A stretch of 64,000 nt of DNA from Lotus japonicus (Eukaryota; Streptophyta; Magnoliopsida; Fabales; Fabaceae), in contig NC_080045.1 of assembly GCF_012489685.1 (NCBI RefSeq), positions 66,300,722 to 66,364,721 on the forward strand, read 5' to 3'. How positions within the stretch are numbered: the stretch's first letter is position 1; the number at the start of each line of letters is the position of its first letter. This document shows positions 34,833 to 46,998 of this stretch, in pieces. The notes below the pieces were generated by a model, which did not search any database, was not told the DNA's origin, and saw only the letters and a list, made by a program, of their open reading frames with translations. The position numbers and the translations under genes are program-made.

Positions 34833-37385
34833 TTAACTGATGTATTCAAATTCGTCAGGAATTCTCTTTGAAACATGACGAAGGAAACGAGTGAGGGCCT
34901 TCTTAGCACCAATTACTGCTGTCTCTATTTTTTTCTCATCTTCCTCGTTATCAGCCTTCCTTTCTTGAGCAACATGCACTCTGCGTACAAGCTTTCGTAA
35001 CTCCTGCAAAAAGAGATATGAGATGTAATGAGAGCAGTAGATAAAGTTTTTTCATGTCTATAAACGTAGACAGTAAAAGGAAAGTGGATATTTTATTAGC
35101 ATACAAAATCTATCATGTGATCCTGAACAGTAGAGACCCCTTCCTTTCCTCCACCCATATACCATTTCCCTCACATTTATGAAAGTCAAACAAGATAATA
35201 TACAAGGGACTATTGACAGAAGTATCATTTAAGTGGGTTTTTATTCTATTTTATAAAAAAAATGTGTTAAATTTCAGGAGTGTTTTTCAAGTTTTTAAAA
35301 GCTGAGATCGTCACCCCATGGTCCTGTAGGCTGTTCTGCCTTGAATTTATGGTTGATTTGAAATAAGCACTTAAATTTGATTACCATACTATGTAAGACA
35401 ATGTATGTTAATTGTTAAGAAATGCTTGCAATAAGATTTTACAGATTCTGATGACACTTGATTTATGAAGGTTACCTTGAAAACCTAGAGCCAACCTAAA
35501 CTAGCAACACACTTTCTAGTACATTCTTTCAACACACTTTCATTGGGCGAGAATGATATTTATGTGGGTGCGGGGGTTCCATCAAATAAAAAATGGTACC
35601 CACATAATTTAGTGGGATCCACATGAATTTTACCCATAATAGTGTGTTAGAAAGAGTGTGTCCTTAGCCCTAATTTTCGTAGGAAATAACAGAGAATGTT
35701 GGAAGAGTGTTGCTAACAATTAAAATTCCTCCTTCGATTTATGGTTGATCAGCAATTTCTCTAATAATTCCAAAAGAGCAATTAGGCATTACGATTGAGC
35801 ATAGAGCAAAATATTACCTGACGATCAAAGTCAACGCCCTGAATTGAATAAACTTCATTGGTAATTTGAATGTCCTTATTGATCAAGCCATCAAACCACC
35901 TTGTTGCTTGACTGTCATGCAAATTAGATTCCTGATAAATTGCTCCAAAAATATAAGAATACATGTCAAAGACACAAGTCACAACACAATACAATGGAAC
36001 TGAGTCATATCATAGAAACCAGAACAAAAATATAACAACAGATTTAACAAAGGACAACAGCTGTGAGAGAAAAAGAGCAGATAGTATGTAGCATTCAACT
36101 TGGGGGACGCATATTTAGTCAGTAAGAAATTAAAGTATGAACAAATACCTCCTCAACCTCCTCATCTTCAGATTCTATTATGTCATCATCCTCTTCAACA
36201 TCGTCAGAGACTAAACCAGTTAAAGCTTGCAGCTCCTTTTGATCCGAATCCCTTGTTGCTCTTATCAATCGATCCATTAACTCAGGATCCGCTCCCCGCA
36301 GCAATTTTCCTGAGACAATTTATGTGTGAAGAACATAAATCTGCACTGCAGAATGTACATAATATCACATCAACGTACCACATATATATCAAATGACAAT
36401 TGACAAGTGTACTCCGTAGCAATGGTGAGCAACATTATCAATCTTCTTCACTAACTAGACCAAGACAAACATAACATACCGACCCATACTTTATGCAAAA
36501 CAAATCTGATAGAGTGAAATACACATCTGATATCCAAAACAAGATTATCTAAATGTTCAATCATGCCTGAATGACAAAGTTTAATCCCTCCAAAACACCA
36601 TGTACTCCTCATTGATGCGATCAACCCAAATAGCCCAACACAAAACATTGCAGTTTTCGAATGAAAATGCTCCCAAATTACCAATATAACTGAACTGTCT
36701 TCTCCTTCCTTCTCGAACATCTGGTCCCAGTCTCTGAGGCAAAACAACAAACACTATCTCTTCAACAACATATCATCCAAGATTACACTTTCACAGCATA
36801 ATTCTTATTCAACAAAATAAAAACCCAGCTACACAATGATTAACATGGATAAGATAAAGCACCTTAACAACCATAAGAGCTTCGAACACAACTTCGTCCA
36901 ATGAAAGCACCCTGCAACCCAGAACAAATTACAAGAGGTTAGAGCTAAGTTTGCAAGTTTCCGAAGTGGGCATTCAAAAAACGGAAATGGGTAATTGGGT
37001 ATCAATCATATTTGAGAAAAATTGAAACCCAGAAACGAAACCTAAGGACGCGTTTGATTTGGGGAGCAGAGAAGGAAGCCAAGTCCATTCCCCACTTGAC
37101 AGCGCGCCTTGCTTCCCGCTTCAACTCGTTGCGGCTCTTCTTGGACTCGGAATCGGAGTCCAGTTCGGTGGTGGTTTGGGGAACATTGGCGCTCCGGCGA
37201 GAGGAAGCGAGAGCGGCCGAGGAGAAACGATGAGGATTTGAAGTTGTCCTTGTGGGTTCTGGTGGAGAGGGTAGAAGAAGAAGATGACGGTGGCGGTGGT
37301 GGTGGAGTGCCGCGTTAGCACAACCACGGTGGTGCAAGTGCAACCATGGCCATTGTCTCAGAGGGCGCAATACTTGAAGGCTCAT
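34833..37385 (-). CDS. DarP/YjgA (DUF615) ribosome-assembly protein, organelle-targeted
   Basis: Homologue of bacterial YjgA/DarP, a late 50S-subunit assembly factor; the plant form presumably works on mitochondrial or plastid ribosomes. Coding exons on the minus strand: 37385-37042, 36911-36863, 36733-36682, 36309-36149, 35931-35818, 35003-34833. Phases agree, giving 296 aa. Residues 1-~80 are rich in Arg, His and Ser and lack acidic residues until TTELDSDSES, as expected of a transit peptide. The DUF615 core begins KSRNELKREARRAVKWGMDL and contains the hallmark REGRRRQFSYIGKLLR. An acidic insert (DDVEEDDDIIESEDEEVEEE) follows. The C-terminal helical part has RWFDGLI, LRKLVRRVHVAQE and KKALTRFLRHVSKRIPDEF, ending EYIS. 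Bacterial YjgA is ~180 aa; the extra length is the presequence and acidic insert. It is transcribed divergently from MPC1. Confidence 0.88.
35502..35715. mobile_element. MITE-like element in a DarP intron
   Basis: The left end TAGCAACACACTTTCTAGTA leads into cattctttcaacacac. The right end, read inward, is TAGCAACACTCTTCCAACAT followed by tctc. Further inverted matches inside (cacactttcatt versus cacactctttctaacacacta) support an old inverted-repeat element of ~214 bp. A target duplication could not be assigned. Confidence 0.5.
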
Positions 37386-37469
37386 ACTGAAAATGTTCCT
37401 CTTCAGTTTGTAGAAGAAGAGTAGTAGTTTATAACAACTCCATGGTCAATTATTTTTAAACTATATTTG

Positions 37470-37890
37470 TTTTTTTTTTTCATGGAAAAATTAAACAATA
37501 ATTACACCGCTAAGGCGGAGGGGCGGCAAGGCGGGCAACGCCACACCGAAGGCGTGCACCAATGCCGGTTAGACAATCTGCAGGACCATTAGCCTTTTTG
37601 AGAATATGATGGAGTTTCACTTCCCAGTTCCGCGAAAGAAGAATATGCAAATATGTGAAATCACTAGCATAAGAATGAAATTGGAATCTCTTATTCCGAA
37701 GAGTGTTCACAACTCTAAACAATCCAACTCGCAATAAGCATGCTTAATATTATTCTTCCAAAGCACTGTGAGACCAAGCTTTAGAGCTTGGATTTCAGTA
37801 GTGAGAGGATCTCCTCCCGTCGAACCCGCATAGAAAATTACTCCACCCATACCTATACAACACAAACTACTACTATATGCTCCACCCACA
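37470..37890 (-). mobile_element. 5'-truncated LINE with RNase H remnant
   Basis: In the minus orientation two overlapping frames encode a RVT_3/RNase H-like domain. The first (about 37889-37720) has GGVIFYAGSTGGDPLTTEIQ and ALKLGLTVLW. After a frame change the second (about 37734-37510) has RNWEVKLHHILKKANGPADC. The element ends in poly(A), seen as poly(T) at 37470-37480. The domain has lost its frame and the upstream RT is missing. It sits between the start codons of the divergent DarP and MPC1 genes. Confidence 0.75.
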
Positions 37891-38101
37891 CCTCTCTAGA
37901 AAATTGCTTTATTTTTTATATTATTTAAAAAAAACAAAAAGGTAAGAAACGCGAGAGGTGATGTCGTTTTACTATCATTGGTCAACTCAATAAGGCTCCT
38001 CCCCACTCAGATTTGGTCTGTCATTCTCTTCCAAAATCAACGGCGGCGATTCTCCCTGCCACCACCAACCTCGCCCTCTCTGCCACCACTTTCACTTCAA
38101 G

Positions 38102-38626
38102 GTATCTCTCCGCTTCGTATATCCCTTTATATCATTCTTTCGCTCTGTAAATCTTCACCCAATTGATTGAAACCCTCTATGATTACCCTAAATTTCATTT
38201 GTTTGCATTATTTTTCTTCATCCATAATCAATTGAATTGAATTAAGCCCTGAAGCTTTGTATTTTGTCAATTGCATTTAATTCTTTTACTTTGGATGATA
38301 GGGTTCACAATTGTGGTATGAGAATGGAAGAAAAATAATATCATTTTTATGGATTTTTTGCATGCCCCCTAAGTTAGTTCTCACAATGGATGATTGCATC
38401 TCTAAGTGGGATAATTATGAGATGCAGTAAGATGTTATTCAATAGTCAGTACAGAAGGATTCGCGGTCTTTAGTCTTTTTTTATGATCAATTTTACTTTC
38501 TAGTGTTGCAATGCCACTATTTGGGTTTTTTCAATTGAACAATAATTTGCATTTACATGCTTGATATACTTGTAATATGATATTTTTGCTCTGTTGAATC
38601 ATTTTACAATTTTTGATGCCAATCAG
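38102..38626 (+). other. 5'UTR intron of MPC1
   Basis: A donor CAAG|GTATCT (38101/38102) follows a CT-rich leader that begins near 38020. An acceptor GCCAATCAG ends at 38626, 18 bp before the ATG. The arrangement fits a 5'UTR intron. Confidence 0.6.
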
Positions 38627-38644
38627 AAGTAGCGCTGGTATCAT

Positions 38645-39530
38645 ATGGCTTCCTCCTTCCGAGCATTCTTGAACAGTCCAATTGGACCTAAAACAACTCA
38701 CTTTTGGGGACCTGTTGCCAACTGGGGATTCGTCGTAGCTGTGAGTTTTGCTCATATGAATTGTTGATTTTATTTACTTGGCTAGTTATTCATTATTCAT
38801 AATACGCAATGGTCCTAACCCTAGATTTCGTACTGATATGATGTGTCAAACTTTGTTATGTGAAGGGATTGGCTGACTTGAACAAACCTCCAGAAATGCT
38901 ATCTGGCAACATGACATCAGGTTTAGCACCCCTGCTCCCATGAAATGTTGATTCTTTTTTCTTGGTGTATGATGATCTGTGGCTTATTTCATCTCATGCT
39001 TGTTTTTCATGTTGCAGCAATGTGTGTCTATTCAGCCTTGTTCATGAGATTTGCATGGATGGTTCAGCCACGAAACTATCTACTTCTTGCGTGCCATGCC
39101 TCCAATGAGACAGTTCAACTCTATCATTTCACCCGTTGGGCAAAGTCACAGGGGTAAGCTGCTTTGATTTTAACCAGTTCTACTTGCCGTGACTCCCTGG
39201 CCATTGAATGACAGTATTTTGATCTGTTGGGTTACAAAGGTTTCTCCAAGTTACAAGCCTTCTCAAGGCCTAGTTAAAACTGTGTAGTCTTCTATACTAA
39301 AATGGTAGACATATATTTGTTATGATCTATCATACGCTTGATTTATTTCGCTTCACCACTATCACTGTAGTTTACTGAGTTCCATCTCTATTTTCTCCTT
39401 ACGCCTGCATTAGACATTTCTTTTGAATCAATGGAGCTATAGATGTCAGATTACTGATAAACGTTTGTATCTCTTTGCAATATTCTATAGGTATCTCTCG
39501 GGGAAGAAGGAGGAAGCTTCACCTCAGTGA
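38645..39530 (+). CDS. MPC1: Mitochondrial pyruvate carrier subunit MPC1
   Basis: Inner mitochondrial membrane protein that, paired with MPC2-type partners, imports pyruvate into the matrix. Coding exons: 38645-38740, 38866-38920, 39018-39153, 39491-39530. Phases agree and give 108 aa, the normal MPC1 length. The sequence carries the family landmarks: [20 protein letters not shown] then [18 protein letters not shown], and [20 protein letters not shown] then [14 protein letters not shown]. The middle and C-terminal parts hold the short membrane helices. The N-terminus has no cleavable presequence, which is usual for MPC proteins. The ATG at 38645 is the first in-frame start, and the protein begins MASSFRAF as in other plant MPC1. 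No lesion is seen. Confidence 0.95.
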
Positions 39531-40993
39531 CTTGAATCCTGATGCTTAAAACTTTCCTGAATGGGGAGTGCTTTGAATTGAATTTGTACTTGAACTTGTG
39601 AATTTATGAATAATTGATTGTAAGAAGGGTCTTATGGAAACTGTTAAAGATTGAGAATGTGCAAAGAGTATGACTGATCCAGAAGTATTTGTGAATCATG
39701 GCTTTGAAATTCAACTTAATTATACAGTTTATTTTGATTTATTTTGTTGTTTGTGTAGGGGGCGGGGTTGTTAAAAATTGGAGTGTTAGTATTTTAAACT
39801 ATAATTTGAGCATAATGTTGACAAAATAAGAAGCATAAGGTGTGTTTGTTATTCTGTTTTAGGACCATCACCCATCAGTATGCATTTGTCATGAAGCAAC
39901 AATTCGTTAACAAAACTGGGCTTGTTGCTTCTCACAAAACCAGGCCATAGATAGGATTGAATATATTGATCAAAGCCGAAGTGTATTCTTGAAGAATCAC
40001 ATTTTCATTGTCCCTACATTAAAATTTCAAAAAGATGATTTCGTGCTCATTTCTCACACAAACTGTTTGTTTAGTTTTTCCCTTTTAACTGAATTAAAAT
40101 GTTATATTTCTTGTGTGGTATGTCTCTGATTTATTTCTAAAGCAAATACTTAGCAATATATATTCATACGGACAGTAGAGCATGTATACTTTCTTTTGTA
40201 AAACGTTACTAGGTAACATAATAAGGTCCATCATAATATTTCCATTTACTTTCAACAGAGGGAAGAAAAGGCCATCAAGAACGCGGGTTTTTTTATATAA
40301 TAAAAAGAAAACTATTTACCAAAAAACCGTTCACTATTATTTCCTGAGCCTAGGGGTAATTTTGTCTCTATAAAATATTTTATGTTCTGTTTTCATTGGT
40401 TCCACCTATATTTTCAGGGAACCAAAATGTCATATTCTAGAGTCATTTTGTTATGTTCTGTCAATCTTAAAAACAAAACAGTAATATCGTGTTCAGTTCC
40501 CTTTCCACCTATCTACCAAACACTACATTTTTGTTGTTGTTGTTAACGTTACTACTTTCATTGAAATCAATGGGTCAAAAGTCCAAACGAACAAACATAC
40601 AGACATGCTCTACTTCTAACCATAGTTCTCCTTTCCTTTCTGTTCCATGTTATCTTGGAGAGGAGTTCTTTATGGCGTTCTTTGTGAGGGCTGGTTTAAG
40701 GGTCAAGAACTTTACGGTGACTAATTGGAAGCTTGTGTTGTTGTCTACCAAACACTACCTTAGAATTCGAGAAATCTCCTTCAAGGGCACTAATAACTAA
40801 AGTATGGGCTCGCGAACTGCCAGAATTCGGGCTTGCCAGAATTTGGGCTTCCCTAGTGGATTCACTGCAGACTCCCTTTCCTTGTGATGGATTTATTTTC
40901 CGTCGCAAACAACCCACACTATTTAAAAGAAAAATGTGTACCCAAGAACTCATAGGGTAAACAGAAAGAGGTTTTGGAGCTCAGAGGCAGAGA
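39531..40993. other. Intergenic, MPC1 3' end and THUMP-gene upstream region
   Basis: The first ~170 bp are probably MPC1 3'UTR. No coding frame is supported in the rest; the frames at 40489-40960 are spurious. A short phrase (CTACCAAACACTAC) occurs at about 40513 and 40747, and gccagaatt(t/c)gggctt is doubled at 40819-40850. Confidence 0.4.
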
Positions 40994-43018
40994 ATGGCGG
41001 GTGGAAAAACAGCCAATGAATACAGAGAACAAGAAGAAGAAGAAAATCATGAAAAGGAAATGAAAAAGGAAGAAGAAGAAGAAAAAGAAGTTCCAGTTCC
41101 AAATCCAACTGAAAAAAACGGCGATGAAAAAGCGATGATGACTCCATGGGAGCAACACTCTGGTGTTATCAAACTCTCTCGCTATGACTACAACGCCCCT
41201 GCTTCTCTTCTCCTTCACTCCCATTCCGGCTTTCTCATCACTTGCACCATCAGTAATATAACATGCTTCTCTTTTCATACATTCATCAATTCTTCACCTT
41301 GCACACTTTCACTTGTACCCTTTTGAATTTTTAGTAGTTTCACTTGTACCCTTTTGATTTTTGAGTATTTGGTTTGATACTAATGTCAAATTTTTGTTCT
41401 TTCCAGAGAGGGAGAAAAGTGCTACAAAAGAAGCTCTTTCCATCCTTGAAAAGGTGCCTTCTTTCACTTCTCAATTTACATTTTTCATATAACAACATGT
41501 CTTCATCAAAACTCACTACCATGTTAAATTCTATAAGCCCTTGTGAGGGAAAAAACAAAAACTTTGTAATTTTTCATCATTAGAGAGATTTGAGTACATT
41601 AACACACTTAGGCCCCTTGTAATTTTTCCCTACAGTTTGTTGGGGCCTTTAACGCGGGTGGTTTCGAATGTTCGAAGAACCCTGGAGAATATAGTTCATT
41701 TAAGAGAATGAGGGTAGATACACAAGACATTGGTGGGGAGTGTTTGGATGTCAAGGAAACTGAGTCTGTTACTGATAACTCTGGAGATGGTACTGATTTA
41801 TTATATACTTATGCTGTTTTGCGGTATAGAATTGCAGGCCGGGTTTTATTAAACAGGCATGGTCATGGGCTCTTATGATGGCAGGTAAAGTTTTGAGTCC
41901 TGCTAAAGCAGAGGCAGAAGATAAAGATGGAGTAACTGATCTTTCTTTGGTTAAGCTCACAAGGAATGGGTTGCTTCTTTTTATCTATCCCAATAACATG
42001 TTTCCCGACACAGTGAATATTGTGTCAAATATCATTCAATCTTTGGAATCTGGGAGCACAAGTTTGCCGGTGTAAGTAACTCAGCTCATGCTTATGTTAT
42101 TGGTTAAAATAAAATAAAATGTGTTGTTCTTTGTTTACTGTGTCAATGATGCTACATTGCTACCCGTCCCATAGAAGGAGAAATTCTTGAAAAGCCAAGC
42201 TAATATGTTGATACAAACAAGTGGGAACCAAATAATAGGAAGTGATTAGGGGAGTCGTAAAATTGGTTGACTGTTCGAAAATTATGTGAACTGATTCACT
42301 AACATTTCCATGTTCCCTCTAGGTTCAATATTTTGGCTTGGCTTTCAAGAAACTGTCTACTTTTTGTCATACATTAAATACAAGAAAATTGGGGGAAAGT
42401 CGGGATTTTAAGCTTCAACCCTACCATTATCTGTAACTTGCTTGCAGTTAGGATTTCATGGTGTACATTTTGGCATGTGATATTCTTGAAACTTTGGTTT
42501 GACTGTTTCTATTTTACCTTCATTTTCTGGTCATGTGTCCTTTATTTATTTGCACCTTTTTTTGTCATGTTTGCTATTGATTTATTGAAATGAGATAACT
42601 TGTAGTGTATGTGTTAAGTCATATTGAAGCCTATTTTGCTAGCTTAGGAACCTAGGTGAGATAGATCGATGGAGGCCTATTGCCTCATTCTGATCTGGGT
42701 AGAATGCCTATGACCTGTAGCTCTTAGAAAAGTCCCCCAGGCTGAGGTGCCATGCTCTATGGTTAAGTTTTATTAGAGGGAGCTGAGGCTTCCAAGAACA
42801 GAACCCAAACCCGCCCATGCTTCCATTCTGGTATTTCTGTTGTCACTGTACATCTTGTATACTGTGGTTATTCACTGATTTTTCATGGTATTGGCTGACA
42901 AGGCTCTTATTTATTTATTTTTCAATTTTTGCTATGCTTACTGTGGCACTGGCACGATTTTTGAACATAAGAATAATATATAAAAATTTAGAAAATTCTA
43001 AAATTTATGTTATCCTAG

Positions 43019-43061
<43 letters not shown>

Positions 43062-45308
43062 CTTGTTGCTATTGCATGTACTCTGATAAAAGTTTGACTA
43101 TGCTTATTCAACCTTATAGTCCTAGCTTGACACTTATCCTACTTGAACTTGAAAGTATCAGATACTTTCCGTCATCGGCATTCCTATACTCCCCATCTGG
43201 TGTCCTATTGAATTTTTTTTTTCATCAGCTAGGAGACTGACCCGACACGCCTTGATATTTAGCTGACTCAGTTTAGAGTTTAGACACTTAGCCAACACTT
43301 CTTGACACTTGAAGCACCCATAATTTATAGAGAAATTTCATTTTTATTTTTAAATAACTTCGAAAATAGTCAGCTTGAAGTGTACAATTGTAAAGACCTG
43401 GAAAATGTTAATGTCTTCAACATACATCATTTGGGAATTCCATTTCTACCTTCATTTGTTCATTCATGTACCTCACACATGTGTATATATACAGCAGATA
43501 TATCAAGTGAGAATATGAAAAATGAAGGAGTTTTCATTTTAACAATACAACCTCGTTTGCTCTCTATTAGTGCACTCCCTACACACAGATGTATAAATTC
43601 ATACATAAATATGTATGTACATGTGTCGAAGTGTGTGTGTGTGTGTGTGTGTGTGCATCTGAATTCAAGTGTCCTGTAGTTTTAGATGTGTTGGTGTCCT
43701 TGTCATCTTTTCAGCGTCCATGTCTGGATCTGTGCTTTCATAGATCCTAACATCTTTTCTTGAGTACCTCATCACAACTCAAGCTTTTATAATGAGTTAT
43801 TTGATTGATAAAAGAATGGATCCTCAAATTCTACTCTTGAATTTTATTTTATTTTTATTATATATATTGAGTGGATTTGTGTAGGTTTGTTGACGTATAC
43901 TAGAAAGGCCCTTCTCTCTGATTTTAGTATATTTCTTCTTTGATGCTAATAGTGGACATTTGTTCTGCTGCAGTTGGTGCCATCGCATTTTCCCCATCCA
44001 AGCTACTTGTCGCTTGAACGAAAAAGAACTCCAAGAAGTAGTATCAATGCTTGTTAAAAAATTCTTGGCTTCTAAACAGGGCAAGCTTGAACGGCCTCTT
44101 AAGGTCTAATACAGTATTACCTTTCAGCTGTAATGATCCATCATATTGTTAAGCTAACAAACATGTTATCTTGGGCTCTCTTGGGAAATTTTCATCACCT
44201 GATATACAGGATCCCCCCACCCTACATCCCCATCGCCAAAGAAAAGATCAGTTCTTAATTAAAATTTCACATTAGTGAAGCTGATCTCACAATGCTGGCT
44301 AAATATTTATCTGCAGTAGCTTCAGAACATCCTTTCTGTTTTCAACATGTAGGATTCGAGATATAGTCAGAACTGAGATTTTTTTTTTAATTTTCCCCAG
44401 TACTTGTGTAATGTTTGGACCTTTCTCAACTTTGTAAATATAAATAACTTTTTCAAATTAAATGATTTACAAATTATTTCAAAAGTGGTTGGAATTAGAA
44501 ACTATGAAAGATATAGAATCCATAGCTATATTTAATTTTAGGAAATGTCTTACAGCATATTTGTATCAGCTTCTCTTTCCCCAGAATTATTCTGAAACTC
44601 AGAAGCTACTCATAGAAGCTTCTCCCCGCAATTGTTTGTATAAGGATTTCCAAACATGTGCTTAGTTTTGGTTCTTGTTAGTAATCTTACATGAAGAATT
44701 GTTGTTGACCTTATAGTTTGCTGTTGGGTACAACCGAAGAGGAATTGAAGATACCAAGTTTGCAAAAGAAAATTCAAATGGTTCCAATGCATTTAGTTTG
44801 CTGGATCGTAATAAATGCTTCTCCGTAGTGGCTTCTGCAGTCAATGATGTTGTGGAAGATTCAGTAGTGGATCTCAGGTCCCCAGAGGTAAAGATATTGT
44901 ACTGCATTGAACAGATAGTAATGATACTAAGACATCAAAACAGTGTAGACATTCCACAGACGCTCTAATTTTCTCTTTATCTCTTCTTATCACAACCATT
45001 ACTTCTCTCTTTTCTCTTCATTTCTTCACTATGTGTGTCTGTTTGATGTCTGCACTATGCAGATGTCTTCGAATAATTTTCCTTGAGCAAATTATAGCTG
45101 TGGGCATTCACATTTATTCATGCTCTGAACATTGACACTGCTGTTGCAGCTCTCCATTCTTGTTGAGTTGCTGCCCCTTTCAAGAGTACCTAATGGATCA
45201 TTAGTGGTTGCTGTCTCTGCACTCCCCAGGAACCTTGTTAGTACAAAACCTCGGCTCTGTGTTAAGGCCCTGACTTCCAATACTAAGGAAGGGTCTGTGG
45301 CTCATTGA
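40994..45308 (+). CDS. TAN1: THUMP-domain protein, TAN1/THUMPD1 homologue
   Basis: TAN1/THUMPD1 binds tRNA and is the partner of the NAT10/Kre33 acetyltransferase in making N4-acetylcytidine-12 in tRNA-Ser and tRNA-Leu. Coding exons: 40994-41252, 41407-41453, 41636-41789, 41885-42071, 43974-44103, 44717-44887, 45150-45308. All phases agree, giving 368 aa. Residues ~10-45 are a Glu/Lys-rich low-complexity region. The conserved core starts near GFLITCTIKREKSATKEALS and ILEKFVGAF. The THUMP domain spans exons 4-6: LVKLTRNGLLLFIYPNNM, then WCHRIFPIQATCRLNEKELQ, LERPLKFAVGYNRRGIEDTK. The last block, LSILVELLPLSRVPNGSLVV, is the usual C-terminus of the family. Intron 4 is 1.9 kb and contains AT and GT microsatellites. 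The coding sequence looks intact. Confidence 0.9.
43022..43059. repeat. (AT)n microsatellite in THUMP-gene intron 4
   Basis: An uninterrupted alternating AT run of 38 bp. It is likely to be length-polymorphic. Confidence 0.9.
43631..43655. repeat. (GT)n microsatellite in THUMP-gene intron 4
   Basis: An uninterrupted GT run of 25 bp, about 0.6 kb downstream of the AT run. Confidence 0.9.
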
Positions 45309-46982
45309 GAAGGATAGTGCTGCAGTGCTGTTTCAATTCAGCAGCATGCTTTTGGTGGTAGTGGACAATGTTGCTTTTGTCAGGTTGGAATTATCTGGTG
45401 GATTTTGTATAAGCCTGCGAGTGGAAATTGAGTGAAGAACCATTGTGCAATCCCTCCTTAACCAGCTAATAAGAAATAGCATACCATATATTGTTCTGAC
45501 CCTTAGTAACAGGTACAAGGTGTAGGCACTTTTGCTCCACTGCACCCATTTATGATGTGGCTATCTTATTATTAAATGTGATTTGTGACTTTTAAGTTGA
45601 ACACTTTATTGGCTTTATGCCTTGGCCTGATGTATTGTCTAGTTTCTGATGCCATTGTATTTGGCAGGTTGCTTATTAGCATTGCATGTTTTAAAGAATA
45701 TGAAAAAATGATCATATTTATAATTTTGTGATCATTTTCAATTGAAAAGAGAAATTGATGAGCTTGCCAAATATTCTATTCTTAAACATTTACTCGGCAT
45801 TGTATCGATTCTTGTTTTGATGTGAGCTCTTGTACGTAATGATCACATTTACGTTATCAGAGCATCACTCAATGAAAAGTAGAAATCTAACCTACCAGCT
45901 GCTATATAGTATCAATCGATCAAAAAAGGGATCTCCAGTGAAACATGGCAACTCTATCAATGTTTAGATAAGGCTAACTAATGACTAACGGTCGGTTGTA
46001 GTAGTTAAAAATAACTGTTTGAACCGCTTAGTCAAAAACTCAATCTTTATAAGTTGTACTCTTGAAAGGTATTTAACTTTCATCACGCTCAAGATCAAAA
46101 TTACTGGAGCAATTTAGTACACCGAAAATCACTTGAAGGGCACCGGCACTAGATACCGATCTAACATTTCAAAGGCACCCTCAAATAATTATAACAGGTA
46201 CTAGTTGTCAGTTTGCAAAGCAGATAGTTTCTCCTTTTCATTTATAACTTTCACTTGGGTCCCCATTTTTCTCTTCCTGCAAGGCTCAATTTGGCTATAG
46301 CTACTCTCAACCGTGGAACCCAAAGCAAGCAACACATGTTGTTGGCCTCCATGGCTGCCTTACTTTTGGCCTAGTTTATGAGTGTGTTTGGATACTAGTT
46401 AGGTGTAACACGAACAGACTTTTATCACACTTTTTTAGTAGAGTTTCATTCACTTTTTCTTTCTTGAAGTAAGTGCTAATATCCATTTACATGCATGTCA
46501 ACAGGTATTTACAAAGCCGAAATCTAGCAGGAGAGCACACTATGTAAAATTAAGGATAAAAAATGTGTTTGTTCCACACATGATTGCAGATTATATTATC
46601 AATTTGTGTTCACGAATGAACTTTCAAGGAGTAAGATGGGTGAATGAAACTTAGTGTATTGCTCAAGTATGAAAAAGATGGATCCTTGGACCTATAGTGG
46701 GTGGACACTCTAACCCTAGATCCGTCTATTACACGGTCGGTTAACTAAAGTGTATAGGTTGCACAAATTAGGATGGATGTCTTGACTTCTCCCTTTATCT
46801 TTCCGTGATTGTGGGATGTTCGACTGTTATGTTGACTGATTTACTCTGCATTTTCCTGGAGAAGGATGGGCCTCAAGATTAGTTCGCCCGGCCTGATAAA
46901 GGTGCCACGTCCGCCCGACCCAAGTCATAAGAAGGTCCAAAAAGCCACAATAAAGGAATGATTACAACATCAAATTACTCAT
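45309..46982. other. Intergenic between the THUMP gene and the tandem array
   Basis: The first few hundred bases are probably THUMP-gene 3'UTR. The rest has no supported frame. The last ~150 bp before the array are GC-richer (gttcgcccggcctgataaaggtgcc...gtccgcccgaccc) and look transposon-derived, but no termini were found. Confidence 0.4.
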
Positions 46983-46998
46983 CAAATAAAGCCACCTT
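46983..46998. repeat. Left 16-bp direct repeat bounding the array
   Basis: CAAATAAAGCCACCTT lies at the left edge of the array. It matches CAAATAAAGCGACCTT at the right edge in 15 of 16 positions. Confidence 0.7.

Noticed and set aside
40919..41278. Minus-strand frames opposite the THUMP gene first exon
   Set aside because: Complement of GAA-rich coding sequence, giving poly-Phe runs.
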